Below the pieces are notes generated by a model. It was not told where the DNA came from, ran no database searches, and was given only the letters and a program-made list of their open reading frames with translations. 64,000 nt of DNA, taken from assembly GCA_964491515.1 (NCBI GenBank), contig CAZBGQ010000001.1:107732-171731 (forward strand). The letters are read 5' to 3'. Source of the stretch: CAZBGQ01 sp964491515 (GTDB lineage Bacteria > Patescibacteriota > Gracilibacteria > UBA1369 > UBA12473). This document shows, piece after piece, positions 34,201 through 43,763 of the stretch. The translations under genes and the position numbers were made by a program. The first letter of the stretch is position 1. The number at the start of each line of letters is the position of its first letter.

Positions 34201-35727
34201 TTACTTTGCAACATCCTCCGCTCGTGACTCTCTCAAGACATGAACGCGAATTTCACCTGGATAACCCAATTGATCTTCGATTTGAGCTGCAATGCGATGA
34301 GCCATCTTAGCCGCCGTGAGATCGTCAACCACCGCTGGATCCACAAACACACGAACCTGCCGACCCGCTTGAATAGCGTAAGATTTTTGAACGCCTTCAT
34401 ACGAATTAGCCACGTTCTCAACTTCTTTAAGACGCTTAACAAAATTCTCAAGATTATCCTTATCCGCACCAGGACGTGTCTCAGAAATTTTATTCGCCAC
34501 CTGCACAACCTTAGCTTCCAAACTTTCTGGAGCCACATCACCTTCGTGCGCTTCCACACAATGGATAACGTCCTTAGACAAACCAAATTTCTTCAAAATA
34601 TCACGACTGATGAGTGCGTGAGGAGCCTGGATCTCATGATCCACCGCTTTACCCACATCATGCAACAATCCAGCCTTACGACACAATTCAACGTCAGCTC
34701 CCAGCTCAGAGGCCAATGACGCCGCCAAAAAGGAAACTTCCATCGAATGCTTCAGAACATTTTGTCCATGGGCAGTACGAAATTTAAGACGACCTAAAAT
34801 CTTTACCAACTCAGTTGGTAAACCAGCAACACCGGTGCGATACACCGCCTTTTCTCCCAATTCTCGAATGAGCTGACCCACTTCTTCTTTAGCCTTTTTA
34901 ACCACTTCTTCAATACGAGCCGGATGAATACGTCCATCTTCGATCAAACGTTCCAACGCAACCTTAGCTATATAACGACGAACCAAATCAAATCCGGAAA
35001 TAACAATAGAACCAGGCGTATCATCAACAATCACATCCACACCCGTGAGTTCTTCAAAGGTATTGATGTTTCGACCCTCACGACCAATAATTCGACCCTT
35101 CATATCATCCGCAGGAATATCCACCATCGTTGAAGTTGACTCCACTGTCGTCTCCGCCGCGTATTTCTGAACCGCATTTACAATAATCTCTTTGGCTTTA
35201 TTCTCTGCCTCATCACGCATTTCTTGCTCTGCTTTCTTAATCTGAGCCACTAAATCCTCTTTAGCCTCCTCAGACACCTTCGTGAATAAAAGCTCTCGAG
35301 CTTCTTCCTTAGACAAGGAAGCCACTTTTTCGAGCTGACCTTTCTGTTGTTCATATAATTTCTCAACTTCTTCTTTAAGTCCACGAACCGCCACAACCTT
35401 TGATTCTAGCTCTGAACGTGACTTTTCCGCATCCTTTAACTTCTTATCTAAAACATCTTCCTTACTAACAATACGTTGTTCCATTTTTTCCAATTGAACA
35501 CGTTTTTCCTGTTCTGTTTTCTTCGCCTCTTCCTGAATTTTAAGTGCTCCACTCTTTGCCTCAAAAATCATTTCTTTGGCTTTAGAATGAGCTTCTTGAA
35601 GATCATGTTTATTTTTCTCCTCTAAACGTTTTTCTTCTTCCTTTATTTTACCTAACCGAAGTGTATAGCCAGCGCCACCGCCGGCGGCTAGACCTACTAA
35701 TGCTAACAAAAGTGATAAGGGGGACAT
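34201..35727 (-). CDS. rny: Ribonuclease Y
   Basis: 508-aa membrane-anchored endoribonuclease that starts mRNA decay. Seen: N-terminal transmembrane helix (SLLLALVGLAAGGGAGYTL), long coiled coil (about 30-195), KH domain with DDMKGRIIGREGRNINTFEEL, HD domain with LKHSMEVSFLAASLASELG, AGLLHDVGKAVDHE, and HEGDVAPESLEAKVVQVANKI. Full length. It takes the place of RNase E in this lineage. Confidence 0.97.
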   Translation of the reverse strand: MSPLSLLLALVGLAAGGGAGYTLRLGKIKEEEKRLEEKNKHDLQEAHSKAKEMIFEAKSGALKIQEEAKKTEQEKRVQLEKMEQRIVSKEDVLDKKLKDAEKSRSELESKVVAVRGLKEEVEKLYEQQKGQLEKVASLSKEEARELLFTKVSEEAKEDLVAQIKKAEQEMRDEAENKAKEIIVNAVQKYAAETTVESTSTMVDIPADDMKGRIIGREGRNINTFEELTGVDVIVDDTPGSIVISGFDLVRRYIAKVALERLIEDGRIHPARIEEVVKKAKEEVGQLIRELGEKAVYRTGVAGLPTELVKILGRLKFRTAHGQNVLKHSMEVSFLAASLASELGADVELCRKAGLLHDVGKAVDHEIQAPHALISRDILKKFGLSKDVIHCVEAHEGDVAPESLEAKVVQVANKISETRPGADKDNLENFVKRLKEVENVANSYEGVQKSYAIQAGRQVRVFVDPAVVDDLTAAKMAHRIAAQIEDQLGYPGEIRVHVLRESRAEDVAK

Positions 35728-36064
35728 GGTGCAGGGATTAAAAGATCCGCTGCATTGACCATAGGTCTCATTTCACCTGAACAGGAGAAAATTGGGGACC
35801 AAGACGCTTAGTTTGAATTGGAGAAACGAACAGAGATAATTCGGATAGATGCGCTTATTCAAGGGCTAAATCGCGTTGACTCACTTTGAAACTATGGCAA
35901 TGCAAGATTAAATTCATTTTCAACATACTGGCGCCATACCCTAAAGTCAATGCACGTTTCAACGTCATATTTCGTTCACTTTTTGTTCACTTTCCGGAAA
36001 GGTTTTGTTCATGCAGGAATGCTAGGGTTAGCTTCCTAATCCTTAAATTTAAACATTTTGTGAT
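35728..36064. other. Intergenic region with regulatory-looking elements
   Basis: No gene seen. It holds a 17-nt sequence GTCTCATTTCACCTGAA (35765-35781) whose reverse complement recurs at 53674; a candidate - strand promoter for rny (TTGAAT 35862-35857, 17 nt, TTATCT 35839-35834); a perfect 12-bp palindrome CTTTCCGGAAAG (35990-36001); and repeated TTGTTCA(C) words before the next gene. Confidence 0.5.
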
Positions 36065-37033
36065 ATGAAAAAAACATATAGACTCATCGCCATTTTAACG
36101 TCTCTCTTAATCCCATTCAGTGCCCTAGCCAACGACTGGGAATGGACCACTAAACCAACTCCTGGTTCACAAAACGAAGTAGTCTCAGAAGACGGAGACA
36201 CCATGCAAGACTATTCCAATGGCACGTTATCCAATGCCATTATCTTATCCGAAGTCATGCCCAATCCCGAAGGCACCGACAACGATACCGAATGGATCGA
36301 ACTCTATAACACCGGAACCATCAATGTAGACTTAGGAAATTGGGCGTTAGACGACGAAGAAGGTGGCAGTTCTCCTTATACATTCCCCACGGGGACCATG
36401 ATTGAAGCTCAAGATTTTTTAGTGATCTACCGTGAATTTTCAAAAATCTCCCTCAACAATGACACCGATGAAATCAGACTTTTCGACTTTGAAGGAACCA
36501 TTCAAGACAGCGTCATTTACGATGGTTCTCCTGAAGGACAATCCTATGCACGCATCAGCCTCGAAGCACCCGCCAACAAAAAAAGCGCCCTCGCCCGATT
36601 GATCCCCACCGCACACGCCGAAGCATGGTACGAAGCTCCATGGGAATGGACACAAGACATTACACAAGGAACAACCAACCCAATTTATCATGCGATTTCC
36701 GGGACTGTACTCGAGTGGATTCCATTTAAAGACCAGATTCAAATCCAAAACAACGACCAAATACTGACGATATCTCTTTCCGCTTTAAACCTAAATCCTG
36801 AATTAAAACAGTCCATATTTAATGTAGGCAATCAAATCCAAGGATATGCCACCGTTACAGACAACCACTTCGAATTAAAACGATTCGAAGAAATAGTTAC
36901 CGCTCCCCTTTCAAACACATCACCCTCACGAAAAAACCTCTATCTAACCTTAACGCTCATATGCGGAGGCACCATTCTCTTAATTAGAAAAAAATCCAAA
37001 CAGAAGGTTGCCAAAACCTTTAAATTAGGTTAA
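36065..37033 (+). CDS. Surface protein with lamin-tail (LTD) domain
   Basis: 322-aa exported protein. Seen: signal peptide MKKTYRLIAILTSLLIPFSALA; LTD domain at about 57-150 (IILSEVMPNPEGTDNDTEWIE, LYNTGTINVDLGNWALDDEEG, FLVIYREFSKISLNNDTDEI); an OB-fold-like segment near 212-275; and a C-terminal hydrophobic helix followed by basic residues (LYLTLTLICGGTILLIRKKSK), a wall/membrane anchor arrangement. LTD domains are common in secreted proteins of CPR bacteria. Precise function unknown. Confidence 0.8.
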   Translation: MKKTYRLIAILTSLLIPFSALANDWEWTTKPTPGSQNEVVSEDGDTMQDYSNGTLSNAIILSEVMPNPEGTDNDTEWIELYNTGTINVDLGNWALDDEEGGSSPYTFPTGTMIEAQDFLVIYREFSKISLNNDTDEIRLFDFEGTIQDSVIYDGSPEGQSYARISLEAPANKKSALARLIPTAHAEAWYEAPWEWTQDITQGTTNPIYHAISGTVLEWIPFKDQIQIQNNDQILTISLSALNLNPELKQSIFNVGNQIQGYATVTDNHFELKRFEEIVTAPLSNTSPSRKNLYLTLTLICGGTILLIRKKSKQKVAKTFKLG

Positions 37034-37065
37034 AAAGAAAGCCTGCAAATTAAATACAGACTTTC

Positions 37066-39450
37066 ATGGCCCTCGAAGCCCAAAATTTAGACAACCTAGA
37101 TGGACGCAAGTTAAATCAAATCAACCTGCCCGGAACCAAAGAAGCCGGCGAAACTCAGGCAAAAAACGAACTAAGTGCCGAGGCCACACAAATAAGAGAA
37201 GAAATTCTCGGGAAAATGACACGAGAAAAAGGTGTAATTTCAAAAGACGAAGAAGCTGATTGGAAACAAAAACTGGTTACCGCCCAACTCGACACTCAAG
37301 AAGCACGTCAACATAAACGAGATTTCGAACAACAATGGCAACAATCCGTTGTATTACACCAACGCTTCAGCAAAGAAGTCAACCTTGCCGAAGAAGAAGC
37401 CTGGCTAGAAGAAGGTGAACGCAAACAATGGGAAAAACAGTTCACTCAAAACAACCTTGATCAAAAACAACAAAGCCTAGAATTCAGTCTTAAAACCATC
37501 GAGAGTCGACGACATCACTTCAAAAAGGAACTAGAAGGAATCAATAAAAATGTCCTAAAGGCAAAGAAAAAAGCGTTCGATCGCGCCAAAAGCTGGAAAG
37601 AAAAACATGAACAAGCTCACGAAGGAGTAGAAATCACCGAAGAACTCAAAACCTACTCTGATGCTCTCAAAAAACACCCACTTGGAACTGATACCGTACG
37701 GCAATTCCTAGAATGGTTCATCGGCCAAGACCGCCCCACTCAAAAACGTGCACTGAAAGATTTAGACAACCCTAAAGAAAAAGACGGGATCAAACCCTAC
37801 CTTGACGCATGGAAAGACTTCCAAAAACTTCCCTCAAAAATCCAAAAAGACAAAAAAGGAGAATTCCTAAGAATGGGACACGCCGAACGAGAGGCCACTC
37901 TCTCCAAAATTGAAAAGGAAATGAAACGCGACTATCAAAAAACCCTTCGTGACCATAAAGGCGCCTTCTCCCAAAAAGAAGTTGAAGCCGCCGAAAAAGC
38001 CTTCAATAAAAACTTCAACGACCGAGGCAAACGACTCGAGTACCGCACCCTCCTGCTTAACGCACTTCCCGGACACATCAAAGCCTCCAAAAAACTGGTC
38101 GACGCCTTCGAAGAATACGACGAAGACGATTTCAAAGATCTCTATCGAGAAAAATTCCATAAAGCCGATTTCAAAGGCAAAGAAAAAATACTCAACCAGA
38201 CCATGCCCCGCGAATCACAACTTTATGTAGCCTACCTAAAGCAACTGTCCGCCTGCGACGGACACACACAAAATGTATTCGAGCCCCAATTTGAAGCTGC
38301 CGAAAATCTCAAAGAAAAAGGGCCGGTAATCAAAGAAGCATTAAAATTCGACAAACTAATGGAAAAGCATTTCGCCTTACGCGAAAAAAATGCCGATCTA
38401 TTCAACAGTCCCCCCTCACGCTCACAAGAACGATACGTCCACGACGTGAACAGCCTAACCAAAGCTGACGAAGAATTTCGAAATCTAAAAGAAGAAATCG
38501 CCGAACGAAAAATAGTCCACGGGAAAATAAATAAATTACGAAGCAAAGGCCGAGCCTTTCTCGCCGATCGCATTGAAACAAAAGCACCATTTGGGGAAAT
38601 CAAAGAACAGACAGATGACATTCTTCAAATAGACAAACATTACGACCTCTACATCCCCCACCATATAAGCAAAGCCAAACAAGCTGAAGCCGAAAACAAC
38701 GAATCCAATGCACTCGACGAATACATGCAAGCACTCAAATTCGATCCCGAAAGCCAAGACCTCAAAGAATTAGTCGCTCACCTCACACAAAAAGGCATCA
38801 AACCTTCCATTGAGCCCTACAGCGAACCTGACGAACAAGCCACCAAAGCGATCATGAAAGAAGTCGAAGCCATGCCTGAAATTGACGCCATCGCTTACGA
38901 AGAAGCGCGGAAGCAACTCCTAGCTGATGCGGTACGCAAACATCAAACACGTGTGGGAGCAAGCGACTCAAGCATACAAGCCCGCTCAGCAGCCGCAAAA
39001 AAATCCATGACCAAAGAAGAAGCCGCCAAAGCCACTGTAATCGAAGAGGAATCTCAAGGAACCGAACACAATTATGTCGTAGACGAAGAAAAAACTGTCC
39101 ACAAGCTCGTTGAAGTTGACATCACCGCCGACACTCAACTCAAAAAAGTCGACGATGCCCTCCATACTATGGAAGATGGAGATGTGTTCTCCGGCGCAGC
39201 AAAAGAATCCGGACTCGCTGAAATCTCACTAGTAGGCGGAGATAAACAAGAAAAAACCGCAGAAACCGCTACAAAAGAACTCACTGAAAACGACGGAAAA
39301 CTAAATGAAAAAGTAATTGAGCTCTCCACAGCCCGCATGAAAAAAACGAAAAAACTATCCGACAAGCAAGCAAGAAAAGAGGCTGAAAAAATGCAACGCC
39401 TTGATCGAAAAAATGCCATTAATCGACATAAAGAACGGATTGCCTCTTAA
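37066..39450 (+). CDS. Large charged coiled-coil protein, unknown
   Basis: 794-aa soluble protein dominated by Lys/Glu/Gln-rich helices; no signal peptide or membrane segment. Long coiled-coil stretches at about 70-185 and 270-420; a tetratricopeptide-like element near 545-580 (AKQAEAENNESNALDEYMQA, LKFDPESQDLKELV); an Ala/Glu-rich C-terminus ending in basic residues (RKNAINRHKERIAS). No catalytic motif. Starts 32 nt after the LTD gene and ends 9 nt before cobO, so the three form a likely operon. Probably structural or scaffolding; this is inference. Confidence 0.7.
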   Translation: MALEAQNLDNLDGRKLNQINLPGTKEAGETQAKNELSAEATQIREEILGKMTREKGVISKDEEADWKQKLVTAQLDTQEARQHKRDFEQQWQQSVVLHQRFSKEVNLAEEEAWLEEGERKQWEKQFTQNNLDQKQQSLEFSLKTIESRRHHFKKELEGINKNVLKAKKKAFDRAKSWKEKHEQAHEGVEITEELKTYSDALKKHPLGTDTVRQFLEWFIGQDRPTQKRALKDLDNPKEKDGIKPYLDAWKDFQKLPSKIQKDKKGEFLRMGHAEREATLSKIEKEMKRDYQKTLRDHKGAFSQKEVEAAEKAFNKNFNDRGKRLEYRTLLLNALPGHIKASKKLVDAFEEYDEDDFKDLYREKFHKADFKGKEKILNQTMPRESQLYVAYLKQLSACDGHTQNVFEPQFEAAENLKEKGPVIKEALKFDKLMEKHFALREKNADLFNSPPSRSQERYVHDVNSLTKADEEFRNLKEEIAERKIVHGKINKLRSKGRAFLADRIETKAPFGEIKEQTDDILQIDKHYDLYIPHHISKAKQAEAENNESNALDEYMQALKFDPESQDLKELVAHLTQKGIKPSIEPYSEPDEQATKAIMKEVEAMPEIDAIAYEEARKQLLADAVRKHQTRVGASDSSIQARSAAAKKSMTKEEAAKATVIEEESQGTEHNYVVDEEKTVHKLVEVDITADTQLKKVDDALHTMEDGDVFSGAAKESGLAEISLVGGDKQEKTAETATKELTENDGKLNEKVIELSTARMKKTKKLSDKQARKEAEKMQRLDRKNAINRHKERIAS

Positions 39451-39459
39451 CCAACCTCC

Positions 39460-39975
39460 ATGATCTACTGTTACACAGGCAATGGGAAAGGCAAGACGAC
39501 CGCTGGTCTCGGCGCCGCTCTTCGGGCACTCGGCTATGGCTGGAATGTGTGCATCATTCAATTTATGAAAGGAACCTGGCACACCGGAGAGCTTGATTCT
39601 ATCAAAAAAATTCCCGGCATCGACCTCATCCAAGTCGGAAAAGGTTTTTACAAAATCCTGGACGACACCCTAACAGAGGAAGAACACCGGACTGGGGTGA
39701 GCGACGCAATAAACAAAATAAAGGAACGCATCTCCAGCAGCAAATACCAACTCATCGTTCTCGATGAAGTTAACGTAGCCGCGCACCTTAAACTCCTCGA
39801 AGAAGATGTCCTCCTAGAAATCCTAAAAGCCGCCCCAAAAAATCTTCACTTCATTCTCACCGGCCGAAACGCTCCTGACTCATTCATAGAAATCTCAGAT
39901 CTTGTAACGGAAATGAAAGACATCAAGCATCCTTTCGAAAAGGGAATCCCCGCCGAGAAAGGGCTCGATTTTTAA
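39460..39975 (+). CDS. cobO: Cob(I)alamin/corrinoid adenosyltransferase, CobO/BtuR type
   Basis: 171-aa P-loop enzyme that puts the adenosyl group on cobalamin. Seen: Walker A CYTGNGKGKTTAGLGAAL, VCIIQFMKGTWHTGEL, LIVLDEVNVAAHLKLL and LHFILTGRNAPDSFIEISD, the family's usual blocks. No other corrinoid gene is in the window, so it would serve imported B12 or an adenosylcobalamin-dependent enzyme elsewhere (for example a class II ribonucleotide reductase); that role is inference. Confidence 0.9.
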   Translation: MIYCYTGNGKGKTTAGLGAALRALGYGWNVCIIQFMKGTWHTGELDSIKKIPGIDLIQVGKGFYKILDDTLTEEEHRTGVSDAINKIKERISSSKYQLIVLDEVNVAAHLKLLEEDVLLEILKAAPKNLHFILTGRNAPDSFIEISDLVTEMKDIKHPFEKGIPAEKGLDF

Positions 39976-40008
39976 CGTGATCTTTGTCATAGAATGAGCA
40001 AAAGCATC

Positions 40009-40017
40009 TGCTATAAT
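40009..40017 (+). promoter_or_regulatory. Extended -10 promoter for trxB
   Basis: TGCTATAAT: consensus TATAAT with the TGn extension, 35 nt before the trxB ATG. No well-spaced -35 is seen, as expected for extended -10 promoters. Confidence 0.6.
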
Positions 40018-40051
40018 AAAACTCGCATTAAAACTTTAACCTCTCTCATTA

Positions 40052-40981
40052 ATGACGGAAGAAATTCAAGACCTCATAATTATTGGAAGCGGAATGGCAG
40101 GGATGGGCTGCGCTATCTATGCTGGCCGATTTGAACTTAAAACCCTCGTCATAGGCGAACTTCCAGGAGGAACCATCACCCTCACTCATCTTGTCGAAAA
40201 CTATCCTGGCTACAAACGACTCTCCGGCCTCGAACTAGCCACCAAACTTCAAGAGCATGTCGACGATGTAGGAGTTCCCATGAAACAAGGGAAAATCGTG
40301 GACATCTCACGAGAAAACGAACAATCCTGCTTTGTCCTCACGGCCGAGAATGGTGATATCTATCGTGCAAAAACAGTGCTCCTCGCCACCGGAACCGACC
40401 ATCGAAAACTTGGCATTCCTGGAGAAGCCGAACTCACCAACAAAGGTGTTTCTTACTGTGCAACCTGCGACGGACCCTTTTTCAGGAATAAAAACCTTAT
40501 CATGGTAGGAGGAGCCGATTCAGCTGTGAAAGAATCGCTCCTACTTGCAAAACACGGGACCAAAGTCTCCATCGTCTACCGAGGCGTAGAAGTCCGAGCT
40601 GAACCTATCAACAAACGTCGAATGGAAGCCACCGAAAACATTGAAGTCATCAATAACACCAACATCACAGAAATCATTGGAAAAGATTTCGTTGAAAAAG
40701 TTAAATTCGACACCGGCGGCGAAATGGAATGCCAAGGTGTCTTCATTGAAATTGGACGCATCCCTCGCACAGACCTTGCCGAAAAAATGGGAGTCGAGCG
40801 CAACAAGTCTGGTGAAGTCCTAATCAATAAAATGTCCGAAACCAATATTCCTGGATTCTTCGCCGCAGGAGACTGCACCGCGAGTGACTGGAAACAAGGC
40901 ATTATAGGAGTTGCCGAAGGGTGCATGGCCGCCTACACCGCCTCTGAATATCTCGGGAAAACTGAAATTAAATGTGACTAG
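40052..40981 (+). CDS. trxB: Thioredoxin reductase-like flavoprotein
   Basis: 309-aa FAD/NAD(P)H disulfide reductase. Seen: FAD-binding IIGSGMAGMGCAIYAGR, LVIGELPGGTITLTHLVENYPG, redox centre CATCDGPFF (CxxC), NAD(P) site MVGGADSAVKESLLL, and the C-terminal FFAAGDCTASDWKQGIIGV. The NAD(P)-binding GGADSA departs slightly from GGGDSA, so cofactor preference may differ. The leader CCTCTCTCATTA before ATG is pyrimidine-rich. Confidence 0.92.
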   Translation: MTEEIQDLIIIGSGMAGMGCAIYAGRFELKTLVIGELPGGTITLTHLVENYPGYKRLSGLELATKLQEHVDDVGVPMKQGKIVDISRENEQSCFVLTAENGDIYRAKTVLLATGTDHRKLGIPGEAELTNKGVSYCATCDGPFFRNKNLIMVGGADSAVKESLLLAKHGTKVSIVYRGVEVRAEPINKRRMEATENIEVINNTNITEIIGKDFVEKVKFDTGGEMECQGVFIEIGRIPRTDLAEKMGVERNKSGEVLINKMSETNIPGFFAAGDCTASDWKQGIIGVAEGCMAAYTASEYLGKTEIKCD

Positions 40982-41115
40982 GCACCAGTTCTTGTGTGTC
41001 AATCGCCTGAATCATACCACCCCGCCCCTATCTGTAAACGACGTCAACACAAGGTGCGTGATTTTCCTTTTAAAAAAGGATAAGCTTACTCCCTTGTATT
41101 TTTGGGCAAACACAC

Positions 41116-42108
41116 ATGAGCAACCTGATCGACGAAAAACGACTTCCCTTTACTCCGGAACTTCTCAATGAAGTCGGAGAACTACTCAAAAACGCACAAA
41201 ATATTTTGATCCTTTCTCACCGTGGACCAGATGGTGACACCGTAGGCGCAAATCTAGCATTACGACAGGTCCTTGAGAACCAACTCGGGAAAAAAGTAAC
41301 TTCCGCCTGCGTAGACCCACCACCTGACTATTCCCGCATGCTCAAAGGCGCCTACCATTACGTGAACGATTTCAACTTAGAAGATTACGATTTAAGAATC
41401 GCCGTAGACTGCGGAGCTCACTACATGTTCAAATTCCATGAAACAAAACCTGACATTCTCAAACACGACGTTCCTTTCATAAACATTGACCATCACCCCT
41501 CCAACGATCGATTCGGCACACACAACTTAGTACACGACACCGCTGCCGCTGCCGTGTTCACGGTGTACCACCTACTCAAATACCTACAATTCAAAATCAC
41601 ACCAGACATTGCCAGCGCACTTCTACTCGGACTGTATTTTGACACCGGAAGCTTCATGCATTCCAACACCAGCCCCGAAGTCCTAGAAATGGGAGGAGAA
41701 TTGATCGCTCACGGAGCCGATCGACGCTCCATAGTCAAAGCACTCCTTCATACCAACCCAATCGCTCAACTAAAACTATGGGGGCGAGTCCTCCAACGGG
41801 CACGAATCAGTCAAAAACACGCGGTGGTATCCGCCATCACTGAACGGGACTTCCTCGAATGTGACGCCACACCCGAAGATCTTTCCGGCGTCATTGATTT
41901 CCTCAACGCCGTTCCTGAGGGAAAACTTGCCGTCCTCCTTGCCGAAGATCAGAAAGGAAACATCAAGGGCTCAATGCGAACTCAACGCGACGACATCGAC
42001 CTCACGCGACTAGCCGGTATTTTCGGAGGAGGAGGCCACAAAAAAGCATCAGGATTCACTCTCCAAGGGAAACTTGAATCAGAAATGACATGGAAAATTG
42101 CGCCTTAA
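41116..42108 (+). CDS. nrnA: DHH-family bifunctional oligoribonuclease / pAp phosphatase (NrnA-like)
   Basis: 330-aa DHH-DHHA1 phosphoesterase that degrades nanoRNAs and removes pAp. Seen: LILSHRGPDGDTVGANLAL (motif I, with an SHRGPDGD form), AVDCG (motif II), INIDHHPSNDRFG (DHH motif III), LLLGLYFDTGSF (motif IV), and C-terminal DHHA1 KGSMRTQRDDIDLTRLAGIF followed by GGGGHKKASGF. Full length. Convergent with the Cys-rich gene, 5 nt between stops. Confidence 0.92.
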   Translation: MSNLIDEKRLPFTPELLNEVGELLKNAQNILILSHRGPDGDTVGANLALRQVLENQLGKKVTSACVDPPPDYSRMLKGAYHYVNDFNLEDYDLRIAVDCGAHYMFKFHETKPDILKHDVPFINIDHHPSNDRFGTHNLVHDTAAAAVFTVYHLLKYLQFKITPDIASALLLGLYFDTGSFMHSNTSPEVLEMGGELIAHGADRRSIVKALLHTNPIAQLKLWGRVLQRARISQKHAVVSAITERDFLECDATPEDLSGVIDFLNAVPEGKLAVLLAEDQKGNIKGSMRTQRDDIDLTRLAGIFGGGGHKKASGFTLQGKLESEMTWKIAP

Positions 42109-42113
42109 GAACC

Positions 42114-43763
42114 TTAGTAAACTTCTTTTAGATAACAAGCTTCACAAAAGACTTTTTCAGGACGCTCCGGTGCGTACGTAGTCTGAATCTCAGCCTCACA
42201 CTTATCACATGAACGTGTCCACAATCGACACGGATTACGTTGATCCCATCGAATTCGATTGCGAGTCTCCGGAGCAAAAGGTGGCACCGGTACCTCTAAC
42301 TGTCGATACAATTTTAGCTCACGAGGAACCAACTTATAAGGACGTCCCGTTTTTTCACACACCAATATTTCCCCCACTAAATCATCCGTTACATCATGAA
42401 TAGAGTCTGATATGACCGCCCCTGTCCCCTTTTCGCGAACCTCCTCCTCCAGCCACCTGAATCCTCGCCCCTCAACCTCTTCTTTACTCAAAGGAAAAAA
42501 ATCATTCGCCACCGTCTCATTGTAAGCAAACATCGATTTATCCATAGGGAAAAACAGTCCCCACTCCCCTGTTTTCTTCATGTGTTCAATAACACGAGCC
42601 TTCATCACCGCATACTCATTTTCTGAATACTGCTTATTGAGAATACAATGCTTAGCTTTTTTCAAGTTTGAACACCCGAACAAAAATGATGATCCAGTCA
42701 CCACATCACAATAATAAGCTTCCTGACAACTCCACGCAAACGTAGAAAATGCACATTTATACCCATCAATCGATCCCAACATTTCATAAAACAACTCAGA
42801 ATTATGACCGATATGATTAGAGCTCAACGAGTCTTTGACCAACCCCCCACAAATCACATCCTTCAAATCTTCTGTTTCATTGAAAATATTAAAACAATTT
42901 ATAGAATTCTTGCCACGCTCAATTGAATCTCCCGTACACCGTTCAGATTTCAAAATCTGAGCAGCCCGATGAGGAAAATTCAATTTAAATAGTTCAAATT
43001 CTTGTTTCATATGCTGAACACCAGACCATGTATCCAATCGAAATGATTTTATTTTCTTCTCGTACTCCGCCTTCGAATAAGGTTCATTAAAAATGTGATA
43101 CTCCTTGCCACGCAACCCCACACACCCAAAGCTATTACTCACATTACGACACCCAAACAAAAACGAACTATCTCGACATCCATACGAATTCTGGGAATAT
43201 TTCACGTTATAACAATTTCCACAATCCACACAATCATACGTAAGCTCCGAATGGGTCACCCAGTACAAATCAGATGAATCCTTAGAGTAAAAATTAAACA
43301 CCGAATATATACAGTCCTCATTAAAATCTCCTCCAAAAACCAAATAACAGTTCTTGTTATTCGTAGTGATATTACAGTAATCACTATTCTCAGATTTGGT
43401 ATTCATGAGCGCAAGACGAGGAACCGACTGCTGCAATTCATAGAATTGATCAAAAAAAGGCCGATCAAAATCAAACTCTCTCCCATAATCACGACTATCC
43501 CAGCCATCTCCCCACCAACAATCCTGACAGTAGACGGTTAAGTTTTTATCTGGAGAATACAATGAAATAATCGATTTATTACACTTACCACACTGCCCTT
43601 GATAAATAGACCGCTCATTACGATGAGCCATACGACGACGATGCCGCTCAGCCAAAACCAACTTAGGCAATGGCATGTCCATTCGTTTAAGCAATCCCTG
43701 TTCAAATTCAGTGACCACAAACGATTCACCAGTAAGTAAACATTTTTGAGTGAGATCAGACAT
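42114..43763 (-). CDS. Cys-rich protein with terminal zinc ribbons (paralogue B)
   Basis: 549 aa from the ATG at 43763, which shares one base with the stop of paralogue A (TAATG), so translation is coupled. Seen: zinc-ribbon-like CxxC-x17-CxxC near the N-terminus (CGKCNKSIISLYSPDK... YCQDCWWGDGW) and another at the C-terminus (CDKCEAEIQTTYAPE... FCEACY). Between them lie many Cys-x2-Cys and Tyr/Asn-rich short units (DCVDCGNCYNVKYSQNSYGC; GCRNVSNSFGCVGLRGKEYH) and repeated YSKAEYEKK/YSENEYAVMK blocks. No catalytic motif known to me. I recall CPR homologues carrying a CaiB/BaiF label, but nothing here resembles a CoA transferase. Probably a multi-zinc solenoid. Confidence 0.8.
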   Translation of the reverse strand: MSDLTQKCLLTGESFVVTEFEQGLLKRMDMPLPKLVLAERHRRRMAHRNERSIYQGQCGKCNKSIISLYSPDKNLTVYCQDCWWGDGWDSRDYGREFDFDRPFFDQFYELQQSVPRLALMNTKSENSDYCNITTNNKNCYLVFGGDFNEDCIYSVFNFYSKDSSDLYWVTHSELTYDCVDCGNCYNVKYSQNSYGCRDSSFLFGCRNVSNSFGCVGLRGKEYHIFNEPYSKAEYEKKIKSFRLDTWSGVQHMKQEFELFKLNFPHRAAQILKSERCTGDSIERGKNSINCFNIFNETEDLKDVICGGLVKDSLSSNHIGHNSELFYEMLGSIDGYKCAFSTFAWSCQEAYYCDVVTGSSFLFGCSNLKKAKHCILNKQYSENEYAVMKARVIEHMKKTGEWGLFFPMDKSMFAYNETVANDFFPLSKEEVEGRGFRWLEEEVREKGTGAVISDSIHDVTDDLVGEILVCEKTGRPYKLVPRELKLYRQLEVPVPPFAPETRNRIRWDQRNPCRLWTRSCDKCEAEIQTTYAPERPEKVFCEACYLKEVY

